A DNA stretch of 64,000 bases from Chryseobacterium carnipullorum. Lineage in GTDB: Bacteria > Bacteroidota > Bacteroidia > Flavobacteriales > Weeksellaceae. Within the stretch, counting starts at the first letter, position 1, and each line of letters begins with the position of its first letter. Position numbers and translations under genes: made by a program. Of the stretch, positions 43,159-52,500 are shown one piece after another. The DNA lies in contig NZ_FRCD01000013.1 in NCBI RefSeq assembly GCF_900142785.1, positions 119,330-183,329 on the forward strand. The letters are read 5' to 3'. The notes beneath the pieces were generated by a model. The model had not been told where the DNA came from. It was given only the letters and a program-made list of their open reading frames with translations, and made no database searches.

Positions 43159-43785
43159 CTACCTGATTTTTGATAAAGCTTCTTCGTATTTTTTTTCTAC
43201 GGCTGACCAATCCAGAACTGACCAGAATGAATCGAGATAATCTGCTCTTTTATTCTGATAAGCCAGGTAATAAGCGTGCTCCCAGACGTCTATTCCAAGA
43301 ATGGGAAAACCTCTGTTGACAGATTGGGTATCCATCATCGGGTTGTCCTGATTCGCTGTTGAAGTGATCGCCAGTGAACCACTGAATTTGACCAATAACC
43401 AGACCCATCCGGAACCGAACTGTCCAAGACCGGCTTTTTTCATTTCAGCTTTAAAATCTTCAAGACTTCCAAAACTGGTATTGATGGCTTCTGCCAGTTT
43501 TCCTTCAGGATTTAATTTCGGCTGTGGGGAAAGAATCTCCCAAAACAGAAAATGGTTGAAGTGTCCGCCACCATTATTTCTGATGGCCGGGCTGTATTCA
43601 CTGATCCTTTGAAGAATAGAATCCAGATCGGTAGAAGTTTCTCCAGCTGACTGTAAAGCTGCATTCAAATTGTCGACATACGCCTGATGGTGACGCTGAT
43701 GATGAATGGTCATTGTTTCTTTATCTATAAATGGTTCCAGTGCATCATAAGCATAGGGAAGCTGAGGCAGTGTTAATGAGTTCAT
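43159..43785 (-). CDS. sodA: Superoxide dismutase, Mn-type by sequence
   Basis: The protein is 208 residues. Metal ligands are visible: His in MTIHHQRHH, His in HFNHFLFW, and Asp and His in DVWEHAYY. The residues used to tell Mn from Fe enzymes (GGH before the second ligand, and Gln in STANQDNP) favour manganese or a cambialistic enzyme. There is no signal peptide, so it is cytoplasmic. It dismutates superoxide to oxygen and hydrogen peroxide. It is the first gene of a minus-strand operon with DUF2480, an FMN reductase and a ferredoxin. A palindrome overlapping its promoter suggests repression by the divergent SufR-like regulator. Confidence 0.94.
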   Translation of the reverse strand: MNSLTLPQLPYAYDALEPFIDKETMTIHHQRHHQAYVDNLNAALQSAGETSTDLDSILQRISEYSPAIRNNGGGHFNHFLFWEILSPQPKLNPEGKLAEAINTSFGSLEDFKAEMKKAGLGQFGSGWVWLLVKFSGSLAITSTANQDNPMMDTQSVNRGFPILGIDVWEHAYYLAYQNKRADYLDSFWSVLDWSAVEKKYEEALSKIR

Positions 43786-43813
43786 TATTTTATTTTTTTT
43801 GATTAATGTGTTT

Positions 43814-43843
43814 CAAAGGTAATCATATATTTTAATAAAACAA
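43814..43843 (-). promoter_or_regulatory. Promoter of the sod operon
   Basis: On the minus strand, TTG (43841-43843), a 19-base spacer and TACCTTTG (43814-43821) fit the consensus exactly. Transcription should start near 43807, 22 bases before the sodA ATG. The -33 TTG lies inside the palindrome at 43835-43860. Confidence 0.75.
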
Positions 43844-43860
43844 CTTAATAGTTGTTTTAT
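43835..43860. promoter_or_regulatory. Palindromic operator over the sod -33 element
   Basis: ATAAAACAACT at 43835-43845 and AGTTGTTTTAT at 43850-43860 are perfect 11-base inverted repeats with a TAAT centre. The 14-base half ATAAAACAACTTAA recurs at 43954-43967 near the regulator's predicted transcription start. The most likely ligand is the SufR-like protein encoded next door. Confidence 0.65.
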
Positions 43861-43915
43861 TTACTTGATGGGATATTGATTAATAGTCTGATTACTATTG
43901 AATTAATCTTTAAAA

Positions 43916-43944
43916 TTGGAAATTATAGAAAATGACTATATTTG
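43916..43944 (+). promoter_or_regulatory. Promoter of the SufR-like regulator gene
   Basis: TTG at 43916-43918, an 18-base spacer and TATATTTG at 43937-43944 match the consensus. The start would be near 43950, directly before the operator half-site at 43954-43967, which fits autorepression. Confidence 0.7.
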
Positions 43945-43977
43945 TTGTAGAAAATAAAACAACTTAAATATTGCCAA

Positions 43978-44595
43978 ATGAAGAAGCCGGCAGCAGATCG
44001 TATCCTGATGTTTTTAAAGATGAGAGCAGAGGCCACCTCACTTTTGATCTCTAAAGAACTCTCTATTACAAAAGAGGGTGCGCGGAAGCATTTACTGAAC
44101 CTGGCCGAAGAAGGGCTGATCACATCTGTTTCAAAAAGTGAAGGGGTGGGGCGTCCGTCTACCTACTATACCCTTACAGAAAAAGGATTATCCCAGTTTC
44201 CGGATTCCCATGCTGATGTGACGGTACAGATTCTGCGCTCTGTAAAAAATCTCCTGGGAGACAATGCTTTGGATCTGCTGATCAATGACAGGGAGAAAAC
44301 GACTTATCAGCGGTATGAAAAAGCTTTACTCAATGCAGAGTCACTTGAGCAGCGTCTGGACGTACTGGTAAAAGTCCGCAGTGAAGAAGGGTATATGGCG
44401 GAATGGACGAAAGAAGATGATGCCTATTTCCTCATTGAAAATCATTGTCCGATCTGTGCCGCTGCCGCAGAATGTCAGGGATTTTGCCGTGCCGAACTAT
44501 CCAATTTCCAAAACCTCATCGGTCAAGCGTATCGGGTAGAAAGGGTGAATCATATTTTGTCCGGCGGGCAGCGGTGTGTGTATAAGATTACTTAG
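43978..44595 (+). CDS. SufR-like HTH regulator with Fe-S-type cysteine cluster
   Basis: The protein is 205 residues. The winged HTH (about 5-75) reads SLLISKELSITKEGARKHLLNL and the wing GVGRPSTYYTLT, the COG2345/SufR pattern. The C-terminal domain has five Cys: 157, 160, 166 and 170 (CPICAAAAECQGFC) and 200 (GQRCVYKI). SufR-type regulators bind a cluster through such Cys and lose DNA binding on oxidation. The gene is divergent from sodA, and a palindrome plus half-site lie between them. Repression of both promoters when the cluster is present is the natural reading (inference). A GATAAAA repeat starts at its stop codon. Confidence 0.88.
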   Translation: MKKPAADRILMFLKMRAEATSLLISKELSITKEGARKHLLNLAEEGLITSVSKSEGVGRPSTYYTLTEKGLSQFPDSHADVTVQILRSVKNLLGDNALDLLINDREKTTYQRYEKALLNAESLEQRLDVLVKVRSEEGYMAEWTKEDDAYFLIENHCPICAAAAECQGFCRAELSNFQNLIGQAYRVERVNHILSGGQRCVYKIT

Positions 44596-44671
44596 ATAAA
44601 AGATAAAAGATAAAAGATAAAAGATAAAAGATAAAAGATAAAAGATAAAAGATAAAAGATAAAAGATAAAA
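44595..44671. repeat. Heptanucleotide tandem repeat (GATAAAA)11
   Basis: Eleven exact copies of the 7-base unit run from the last base of the SufR-like stop codon to 44671. The array lies between the convergent SufR-like and SnoaL-like genes. It codes for nothing. Perfect copies suggest recent slippage, so copy number may vary between strains. Confidence 0.95.
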
Positions 44672-44745
44672 GATCTTGTCGTTAAATATCTGTAAAAAGA
44701 ATCACACGTGTATTTTGTGAAAAGTAGTCATTTCCGGCTCCATGA

Positions 44746-45132
44746 TCATATCCATTTCTCGATGAGGTGCAGCCAAAATGCTTTATCCTGATGCATCACA
44801 AAGACTGCTGAAGATTGGCGGTGTGTTACCGAATCACCCGTGGTCTGAATCTCAACATAGGAGGCAAGTCCATGACGTTCTGTAGATTGAACCTCGATAT
44901 TGTCAAGAACAATACTTCGGTCAGGAAATTGACCATAAGCTCCCGGGAGCCATTCCGAAAATGAAGCTAGCGTGATCGTGTTATTGTTACCGCTGATCAT
45001 TTTAAAATCTGAATTAAAACCGGACAGAAGCTTTTTATAAAGGCTCTCCTGATCTTCTTTTCCCCGAAACCAGGCTTCGATATCTCTGTGAAATTCCTTA
45101 ATTTCTTCAATGATTTTTTCGTCGTTATTCAT
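44746..45132 (-). CDS. SnoaL/NTF2-like protein
   Basis: The protein is 128 residues with the cone-shaped alpha+beta fold pattern of NTF2-like (DUF4440/SnoaL-type) proteins: an N-terminal helix pair, FNSDFKMISG, SFSEWLPGAYGQFPDRSI, and the end SSAVFVMHQDKAFWLHLIEKWI. The function is open: these proteins bind or isomerise small molecules. It lies 42 bp after the MFS transporter gene on the same strand and is probably co-transcribed with it. Confidence 0.8.
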   Translation of the reverse strand: MNNDEKIIEEIKEFHRDIEAWFRGKEDQESLYKKLLSGFNSDFKMISGNNNTITLASFSEWLPGAYGQFPDRSIVLDNIEVQSTERHGLASYVEIQTTGDSVTHRQSSAVFVMHQDKAFWLHLIEKWI

Positions 45133-45174
45133 AGGTTTAAATAGATAATGTTTTGATTGAATGAGTAGTAAAAT

Positions 45175-46554
45175 TTAGTTTTTGTTGTATTTCACCAGTT
45201 TTTTATTGATAAAGATTCCGGCGATCTGAGCCGCTGCAATTAAGAAAACGGCCAGAGCAAAAGCTTTTGGAAACCCAATCATTGATAAAGTACTGAAAAA
45301 TACAGTTCCAATAATCGTACCTCCGGTTACACTGCCTATTTGTATACTGATACTGATCAACCCTGAGGCTTGGCCTGCTTTTTCTTTATGAATGAGGCCA
45401 ATTGTTTTCCCCATCATTACAGGCATGATCATCCCATGACCCAATCCTGCCAGAAACAAACTGATATTCAGTAGCGTTGAAGGCCTTTCATCAAGAAAAA
45501 TAAATAATGAAGTCAGGGTAAATCCAATGATCAAAAGGCTCAAAGCCATAGGAATGAGAATAGATGAAGAAAGCTTTATCCTTGAAATGAGCAGCGGTCC
45601 GAGAAAAAAAGCGAGTCCGTACGGAATAATGGCAAGACCTGTTTCTACCGGATTCCAGTGCAGAAACTGCTGCAGATAATAAGGATAACAGATAAACAGT
45701 CCCGATGTAAAATTATAAAAGAAGATAATGATAAGGCATAGAACAAAAGGCTTCTGCTGTAAAAGACCAGGATCTATCAGTACAGGCTTGTTTTTTTCCA
45801 GTGATTGAACTTCATATCTGTAAAAAACGACCAATAATAAAATTCCTGCGAAGAGGATCGCAAAAATCCACCAGGCCCAATCGTATTTTCTTCCAAAAAT
45901 AATGGGACATATGATCATCATCAGAGAAGTGATGAGCAGTAATGCTCCTGTAAAATCAATATTTTGTCTTTGTTCCTCGCGGTTATCGTCCATAGTAAAA
46001 TGAATACCGATGATACAGAGCAGGGTAACAGGTACATTCACCAGAAATACCAGTTCCCAAGAAAAGGCTGTCCAGTGAAGATTGAGCAGAAATCCACCCA
46101 GCAATTGTCCCGCCACAGAAGCCAGACCGAAAACAGAACTGAATATACTGACCGCTTTAGGTTGTTCGCTGCTCTTAAACAGTACCCTGACAGACGCCAG
46201 AACCTGAGGAGCCAGAAAAGAAGCTCCAATTCCCTGAAACAGCCGGGCAGCGATAAGAAAATTAATATCCGGAGAAAGAGCACATGCAAGGGAGGACAAT
46301 AAAAAGAGGTACAATCCGACGGTAAATATTTTCTTCCGTCCATACAGTTCTCCTAAACGCCCTCCACAAACCACAAGTGCTGCATACGTGAGTCCGTAAA
46401 TGGCAACCACCATCTGCAGCTGATGATCACTTGCATGGAAAGCCCTTTTAATGGAGGGAAGCGCCATGTTGACGATAAAATAATCCAGTGGTGAAAGAAA
46501 AGCTCCGGCAGTAAGATAACCAAGAGCCTGCCATCGTTTAGGATAGATGTTCAT
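45175..46554 (-). CDS. MFS drug-exporter-like transporter (DHA2 type)
   Basis: The protein is 459 residues with 12-14 hydrophobic segments. It has the DHA2 signature LDYFIVNMALPSIK in helix 1, motif A in the helix 2-3 loop (GGRLGELYGRKKIF), RLFQGIGASFLAPQVLASV in helix 4, and FLVNVPVTLLC near helix 6. It should export drugs or other organic compounds by proton antiport. The SnoaL-like gene follows on the same strand and an AraC regulator gene is divergent, giving a three-gene unit with likely induced efflux. Confidence 0.9.
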   Translation of the reverse strand: MNIYPKRWQALGYLTAGAFLSPLDYFIVNMALPSIKRAFHASDHQLQMVVAIYGLTYAALVVCGGRLGELYGRKKIFTVGLYLFLLSSLACALSPDINFLIAARLFQGIGASFLAPQVLASVRVLFKSSEQPKAVSIFSSVFGLASVAGQLLGGFLLNLHWTAFSWELVFLVNVPVTLLCIIGIHFTMDDNREEQRQNIDFTGALLLITSLMMIICPIIFGRKYDWAWWIFAILFAGILLLVVFYRYEVQSLEKNKPVLIDPGLLQQKPFVLCLIIIFFYNFTSGLFICYPYYLQQFLHWNPVETGLAIIPYGLAFFLGPLLISRIKLSSSILIPMALSLLIIGFTLTSLFIFLDERPSTLLNISLFLAGLGHGMIMPVMMGKTIGLIHKEKAGQASGLISISIQIGSVTGGTIIGTVFFSTLSMIGFPKAFALAVFLIAAAQIAGIFINKKLVKYNKN

Positions 46555-46579
46555 GTTTTTTTTGCAAAATTAACCGCTT

Positions 46580-46605
46580 ATTGTACCTGTAAAATTGTAC
46601 TTTTG
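46580..46605 (+). promoter_or_regulatory. Direct repeat and -7 box before the AraC gene
   Basis: ATTGTAC occurs at 46580-46586 and 46594-46600, 14 bases apart, running into TACTTTTG (46598-46605), an exact -7 match. The first TTG lies only 14 bases before the -7 box, shorter than usual. The direct repeat could be the binding site of the AraC-type protein in the 73-bp divergent region. Confidence 0.42.
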
Positions 46606-46627
46606 GAGGAAAAATAAGTACCGAAAC

Positions 46628-47500
46628 ATGAAATTGTTACCCGTTGAGCGTATCGATGTAAAGGAAATCAAGCTTTATCATGAGGAAATTGATCTCAAGA
46701 CCAAAACCTTTCTTTCACTGGTTTATGTTCTGAGAGGCCATGGAAAACTTACCTATGACGAACGGACCATTACTTTTAAGGAATCTAAGCTTTTTATTAT
46801 TCCCCAACACCAGCGGTATCGTTTTAAAAGTGAAAATGCAGAATTGGTTGTGATCCAATGTCCCATCGAATTCATTGATAAAATAAGGTTGGAAGCCGAC
46901 CGTATAGAAAGTTGCGAAAACCTTCACAAACTGCAGTACATCAGCAATAATTACCATGCACGGGCCGGATGTGTTTTCCGTAATAAAGATGATGAACGGT
47001 TTGCAGAAGTCCTTATTGTACAGATTGCCAGAGAGTACAGGAATAAAACCAACGACTATCTGATTATCCGGAACTGTATTTCCATTCTTCTTAATCTTAT
47101 TGCCCGGAATATCATTGAAAGTGAAACTTCCGATCTGCAACAAAACAGAAAAGCTTTCTCTGTCATGAAGATCATTACCTATATCCAGGAACATGTAAAA
47201 GATAAAGAAAAGACCAGAATTCATGCAATAGCAGACCATTTCGGGATTTCCAGAAATTATTTCGGAGAATACTTCAAGCAGCATACAGGTATTTCTTACC
47301 AGGACTATCTGCTGGATTACCGTCTGAAACTGGTGGAAACTTATCTCAAATACAGCAGTGTCCGCCTCAGTGAAATCGCATATGAGCTTCAGTTCAGTGA
47401 TGAAAGCCATCTGTCCAAACTTTTTAAAAAGCACCGGAATATAACCCAAAAAGAATACAGGAAGAGTGTTTCGGCCGAAACAGATCGGGAAGATATTTAG
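46628..47500 (+). CDS. AraC-family transcription regulator
   Basis: The protein is 290 residues from ATG 46628; the in-frame TTG at 46595 lies in the promoter. The N-terminal cupin-like domain includes LVYVLRGHGKLTYDE and LFIIPQHQRYRF. The C-terminal double HTH (about 190-290) includes IADHFGISRNYFGEYFKQHTGISYQDYL and IAYELQFSDESHLSKLFKKHRNITQKEYR. It is divergent from the MFS exporter gene (73 bp between the two ATGs) and probably controls it. The ligand is unknown. Confidence 0.9.
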   Translation: MKLLPVERIDVKEIKLYHEEIDLKTKTFLSLVYVLRGHGKLTYDERTITFKESKLFIIPQHQRYRFKSENAELVVIQCPIEFIDKIRLEADRIESCENLHKLQYISNNYHARAGCVFRNKDDERFAEVLIVQIAREYRNKTNDYLIIRNCISILLNLIARNIIESETSDLQQNRKAFSVMKIITYIQEHVKDKEKTRIHAIADHFGISRNYFGEYFKQHTGISYQDYLLDYRLKLVETYLKYSSVRLSEIAYELQFSDESHLSKLFKKHRNITQKEYRKSVSAETDREDI

Positions 47501-47625
47501 GCTTTGGTGTGCTAAGATGAAGGAAGATAGAGGTGATGTAGGACTGCCGATAAATATATTTCATTAAAATTTGTTTTTCCCAACTTCATAGCTTCCTTAT
47601 TCAAATACTTTTCTATCCTAAGAAC

Positions 47626-48252
47626 TTAATATTTCGTCAATATTTCCATCAGCATCAGTATTGACACCAGTTTTTTAGAAGACTGGTATTCCGGGTTCAG
47701 CTGATCCCGTATTTCCCCTAAAGCTTTGCTTAATTTATTACTTACCGTTTTGTTGCTGATGCCCAAAGCTTGAGCCGTTTCATCAACAGACATATTTCTT
47801 CTGATTCTCATATCGTACACAGTCTGCTCTGTGGAAGGAAGCTTTGAAACCACCTCATCAATCATGGATAGCAAAGAAGAGATGTCATTTTCTTCAAGGA
47901 TTTCAAAATATTCCGTATCAGAGATATCCATTTCTCCGGAAGGGTCAAATTCGTCTATACTAATGGTAGACGGTATCTTTTTAGAGCTGTTATAATGATC
48001 GATAATCCTGTAATGCAGATATCTTAGCAGATATCCTTTTACGCTTTCTGATTCGTCCGTCTGGATGGAAGCCGTATCCTCAAGAATTTTGATCCAGAGG
48101 TTCTGAAGCAGTTCCTCAGACATCTCTTTATCTCTCGTTCTCATGAAAACAAAACGGTAAAGACTATCCCAATACCGCTCATAAAGCAGCATGAATGCAG
48201 GACGGTCGCCTGATCTTATTTTCTTTAATATCGTGTAGTCGGTTGGTTTCAT
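47626..48252 (-). CDS. ECF RNA polymerase sigma factor (FecI-like)
   Basis: The protein is 208 residues. Region 2 (about 15-95) has FMLLYERYWDSLYRFVF and the -10 helix EELLQNLWIKI. Region 4 (about 135-190) has LPSTEQTVYDMRIRRNMSVDETAQALGISNKTVSNKLSKAL. There is no sigma region 3, as expected for ECF factors. It is divergent from a FecR-type anti-sigma gene that is followed by a TonB receptor with an STN domain. The set fits cell-surface signalling in which the receptor controls the sigma factor through FecR. Confidence 0.91.
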   Translation of the reverse strand: MKPTDYTILKKIRSGDRPAFMLLYERYWDSLYRFVFMRTRDKEMSEELLQNLWIKILEDTASIQTDESESVKGYLLRYLHYRIIDHYNSSKKIPSTISIDEFDPSGEMDISDTEYFEILEENDISSLLSMIDEVVSKLPSTEQTVYDMRIRRNMSVDETAQALGISNKTVSNKLSKALGEIRDQLNPEYQSSKKLVSILMLMEILTKY

Positions 48253-48482
48253 ATTGGTACCGCAAAATTACCTAAAGGAAAATTAACTTTTTATGAACTT
48301 TGGGGACTTCAAGATTAATTATTTCTGAAAAAAATCCCCATAATGTGAATCAAATGTTGATAAAACAACCAATCTGCTTAAAATTATTAACAAGCTGGTT
48401 GTAATATGAATACAATATTAAGAACTGCCTGGGGAAGTTTTTCATTTTCACAGTCTTATAGATAGAAGTATCTGTGAATAGC

Positions 48483-49442
48483 ATGAAATATTTTATGAAA
48501 AGTCAAAAATATAAGAATACCAAAGCTTTCGTTTTTAAGCTCTGGGAAAGGGAAGTTTCCGAAGAAAAAATTTCAAAAAAAGAAAATGAATTATTAAGCC
48601 AGTGGAAAAGCCGGGCAGAAAAAAATCTGGATAAGATCCATATGACCGAATCTAAAGAGAGAGTCCTATCTGCACTGGAACTGTATTGTATCAAACCGGT
48701 AAAACCGACCCCCATTTATCAGTTGAAAAGATACGCTTACACAGCCGCCGCTGTGGTGATACTTCTGTTGTCGGTAGGAGGAATTCTTACCTATACTACT
48801 TTATTTAAGCCTGATACTTACACTGCCAATACCGGAAACCGTAAAGTTTATCTGGCAGACGGTTCTGTAGTGACCTTACTTAAAGGTGCAGAACTTACCA
48901 TTGACAAATCATTTCCCGGTTCCACAAGGATTGTGGATCTGAAAGGAGATGCCGTATTTTCCGTGGCAAAATCAAAAACACATCCGTTTATTGTCCGGGC
49001 AGATGGTTTCAGTACCAGAGTATTGGGAACCGTTTTTAAGATCTCCCAGTCCGGGAAAGATAAGTCTGTACATCTTTACGAAGGAAAAGTGGCCGTATCC
49101 TCGGCCGGAACGGAAGTTTCTTACCTGAAACCTAATCAGAAATGGACGAATTTCGGGATAGCCCATACCGCAGCAGTCCTGTCACTCACTCCGGAAAATA
49201 AATCCGGGAAACAGAAATCTGAGCTGGTCTCATTAAGCTTCAATGATGTTTCATTCAGAGAAGTAGCAGAGGTGATGCAGGCGAACTATAAAATCAAGAT
49301 TGTATACCCGAAAGAGATGGCAGATAAAAGAATTACAGCGGACTTTACCGGAGGTGCTGCTGATGACAATATGGAAGCACTGGCATTTATACTGGGACTG
49401 GAAGTGCATAAAGAAGACCATATCTACACCTTGAAAAAATAA
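48483..49442 (+). CDS. FecR-family anti-sigma factor
   Basis: The protein is 319 residues from ATG 48483; a GTG at 48474 adds three. A cytoplasmic N-terminal region (about 1-78) is followed by one membrane helix (YTAAAVVILLLSVGGILTY) and the periplasmic FecR domain (RKVYLADGSVVTLLKGAELTI to GTVFKISQ). A DUF4974 domain ends the protein (SLSFNDVSFREVAEVMQ). It should hold the ECF sigma factor and receive the signal from the STN domain of the TonB receptor encoded 58 bp downstream. Confidence 0.92.
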   Translation: MKYFMKSQKYKNTKAFVFKLWEREVSEEKISKKENELLSQWKSRAEKNLDKIHMTESKERVLSALELYCIKPVKPTPIYQLKRYAYTAAAVVILLLSVGGILTYTTLFKPDTYTANTGNRKVYLADGSVVTLLKGAELTIDKSFPGSTRIVDLKGDAVFSVAKSKTHPFIVRADGFSTRVLGTVFKISQSGKDKSVHLYEGKVAVSSAGTEVSYLKPNQKWTNFGIAHTAAVLSLTPENKSGKQKSELVSLSFNDVSFREVAEVMQANYKIKIVYPKEMADKRITADFTGGAADDNMEALAFILGLEVHKEDHIYTLKK

Positions 49443-49500
49443 AATTATCCTATAAAATCAACCCTACAAAATAAAACTTTTAATAAGAGAACTTGAACAT

Positions 49501-52500
49501 ATGAAAAGATTGAAATGCGGTCTTACCGTTGCGGCAGTATTTTTTACGGTAGCAGCCGAAGCACAGGAACTGGTCCAGAAAGTATCATTCACTGTCCCGG
49601 CAAGCAGACCTCTCATTGAGGTGCTGGAAGATTTTGCCGGAAAAACGGGAATGCGGCTGGCTTATTCTAAAATGGATATCAAAGAACTGAAGGTGAAAGG
49701 CGTAAAATGTGAGAATACTTCTGTAAACAACTGTCTTAAAGATATTATAAGCGGACTTCCTGTAGCATTTCGTCTCCGTGGGGACCTGATTTCAATAAAA
49801 TATGAAGGAAACGGCATCTCGGTTATCGGTAACGGAAAAATCTCAGGAAAAATAGTAGATGAAGTGGGGAATCCTGTTGCCGGAGCTGAAGTTACAGTAG
49901 CAAAGAAAACCATATTAACGGATAATAACGGTGATTTTGTAGTGGAAGTTCCTTCAGGAGTCTATACCCTTACCGTAAAAGCATCAAAATACAGCCCATT
50001 GAGGGTAGAAAAACTTTCAGTCAATAACAATGAAACCAGTACGGTGTCATTTGCCATGAAGCAGGCATCGGATAAGATAACGGATATTAAAGAAGTAGTC
50101 CTTACCGCAACCCGAAAGGCAGATACCCAGGCAGGACTCCTTGCCCAGCAGAAAAAGGCAGCTCAGATGAGTGACGGAATTTCTGCCGAACAGATTGCAA
50201 AAACTCCCGATAATGATGTGGGAGGAACATTGAAAAGAGTAACCGGAATTACAACGATCGACAACAAATATGTAGTGGTACGATCTATGGGAGAGCGTTG
50301 GAATACAGCAGCGATGGACGGAATCAATCTTCCAAGTACAGAAGCGTACAACCAGAATTTCTCATTTGATATTATTCCCACAGCGATGGTGGAAAGTATT
50401 GTGGTAAGCAAAACGGCAACACCGGATATGAACGCAAGTTTTGCAGGAGGTTATGTAGAAGTACGAACCAAAGATATCCCCAATGAAAATTTTACCACGG
50501 TAAGCCTAGGAACTTCTTATAATGATCAGTCGGCGTTTAAAGAATTTCTGACCCGTAAGCAGGGAAAATATGATTATTTCGGATATGACGACGGAACCAG
50601 AGATTTTCCTAAAGGTATGGAAGCCACAGACTGGAACAATCCTTTGTTTTTTGAACAGTCAAAAAGATTTACCAATGACAATTTCAGCACCTTCAAAACA
50701 AAAGCTGATATGGGATCCAATCTTCAGTTGGCGCTGGGAAGAACCTTTGCCCTTGACAATAACAACAAGTGGGGATTTGCCGGAGCATTTACGGTAAGAA
50801 ACGAACAGAATAAACTGGATATTGATCATACAGGAAGAGGAAACTGGTTGGATACAACCGCTCCCTACGATCCTAACTGGCAGGCAAATGGAACGGATCC
50901 TATTGTGTTTTATCATTTTAAAAACAAAGGAGCTTCCTATAATTACAATTCCACACTGGCAGGAATGCTGAATTTCGGATTACAGTTGGGGAAAAACAGA
51001 ATTTCCTTCCGTAATTCTTACACGCATATCTATGACAATACACTGACCCGTATTACAGGTTGGAACGAATATACAGGAGGAAGCGGAATGGCTGCCAATG
51101 CCGAAGCTTCCTATAATTATTTCTACAACGGAATTATTCCGAATAACGATCCTGCACAGATTAAAAACCTGGACAAACCTTATACGGACAATACCAATTA
51201 TCCTATTTACCAGACGCTTTTGCAGAATAAACTGGAAGGAAATCATAAAATACGAAATGTTGACATCAACTGGTTTGCTGCAAGAACAGGCGTGAAATCT
51301 GACACTAAAGACTATACGCAGTATTTGAGCCAGTATGATTTTGTGGGAAGCGAGATTCTTACGTATCATATGGTCTACAATTCAGCATCTAATTTTTACA
51401 GAGGATATATCGCCAATAAAGAAACGGATTATAACTACGGAACTTCCCTGAAATGGAATATAGACGCAGGGAATTTTAAAACTGACATAAAGGCAGGCTA
51501 CGCCGGTGTTATAAAAAATAATACCAATCAACAGCAGAAATTCTTTCTTAGGGTGGATGAAAACAGAGATGTTCCCAGCAGTGAAAAAGGGTTTATGTCG
51601 CTATATGGTTCTTTGAATCAGTGGTTTGATGGATCTAAATATGTTCCGGGAGGAATAGGCTGGCAAACAAAACCGATGTACAAAAATGACAAGTATGAAG
51701 GGAAGGTGACCCAGAATGCATTTTATGTCATGTTTGACAACAGATGGAGAAATAAACTCAGGTTGGTATGGGGAGTCCGTGCTGAGTATTTTAAGTATGA
51801 CCTGATCTCCCAGCAAATGGATGATTCGGATAATCAAACTGTTAAAAAAGCACCTATTGATGATCAACCATGGCAGTGGATGCCCTCCGTTAATTTAACG
51901 TACAGTCCTACAAATAAGATCAATGTAAGACTGGCTTATAATAAAACCGTTATTCGTCCTCAATTCAACGAAAGAACCGGACTTCCTTATTTTGATCCGG
52001 TAGCTAATGGATTGATTTACAATACGGAAATGACCTCATCGGTAGTCAATAATTATGATTTTAAATTGGAATGGTTTCCCGGTCTGGGTGAAATATTCTC
52101 TGCCGGATTGTATTATAAAGATATCGACAGACCTATTGAGCGTGAAGGCCGTCTTTCGAACGAAGGAAATCTCTTTCTCTACAATGGGAATTCTAAAAAT
52201 GCAAAGCTGAAAGGATTAGAAGTGGAAGTACGGAAAAACCTCGGATTTATTGCCGATGGCTCTTTGCTGGAAAAACTTTTTGTAAGCGGAAATTTCACCT
52301 ACAATACAACCAGGGTAATTGCTTTTAAAGATCAGTATAAAACAGGGGAGGATAGTGAGACCTATGAAGTGGAAAGGCCACTGTACGGACAAACTCCTTA
52401 TGCCTATAATTTAGGCCTGACGTTTGACGGAAGCCGCCTGGGAGCCAGTTTTTTATACAATGCCAAAGGTGACCAGTACATCACGGTAGGTTATGACTAT

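Noticed and set aside
44595..44671. CRISPR array
   Set aside because: The units are contiguous 7-base repeats with no spacers, so it is a simple tandem repeat.
46715..47449. 244-codon open frame on the minus strand
   Set aside because: It is antisense to the AraC-family gene at 46628-47500, which has clear HTH motifs. The minus-strand translation shows no domain and is rich in Phe/Ile, as shadow frames are.
48257..48270. Promoter of the ECF sigma factor gene (CAAAATTA on plus, TAATTTTG on minus)
   Set aside because: It would leave a leader of only about five bases before the ATG, and no TTG lies at the proper distance, so I do not call it.
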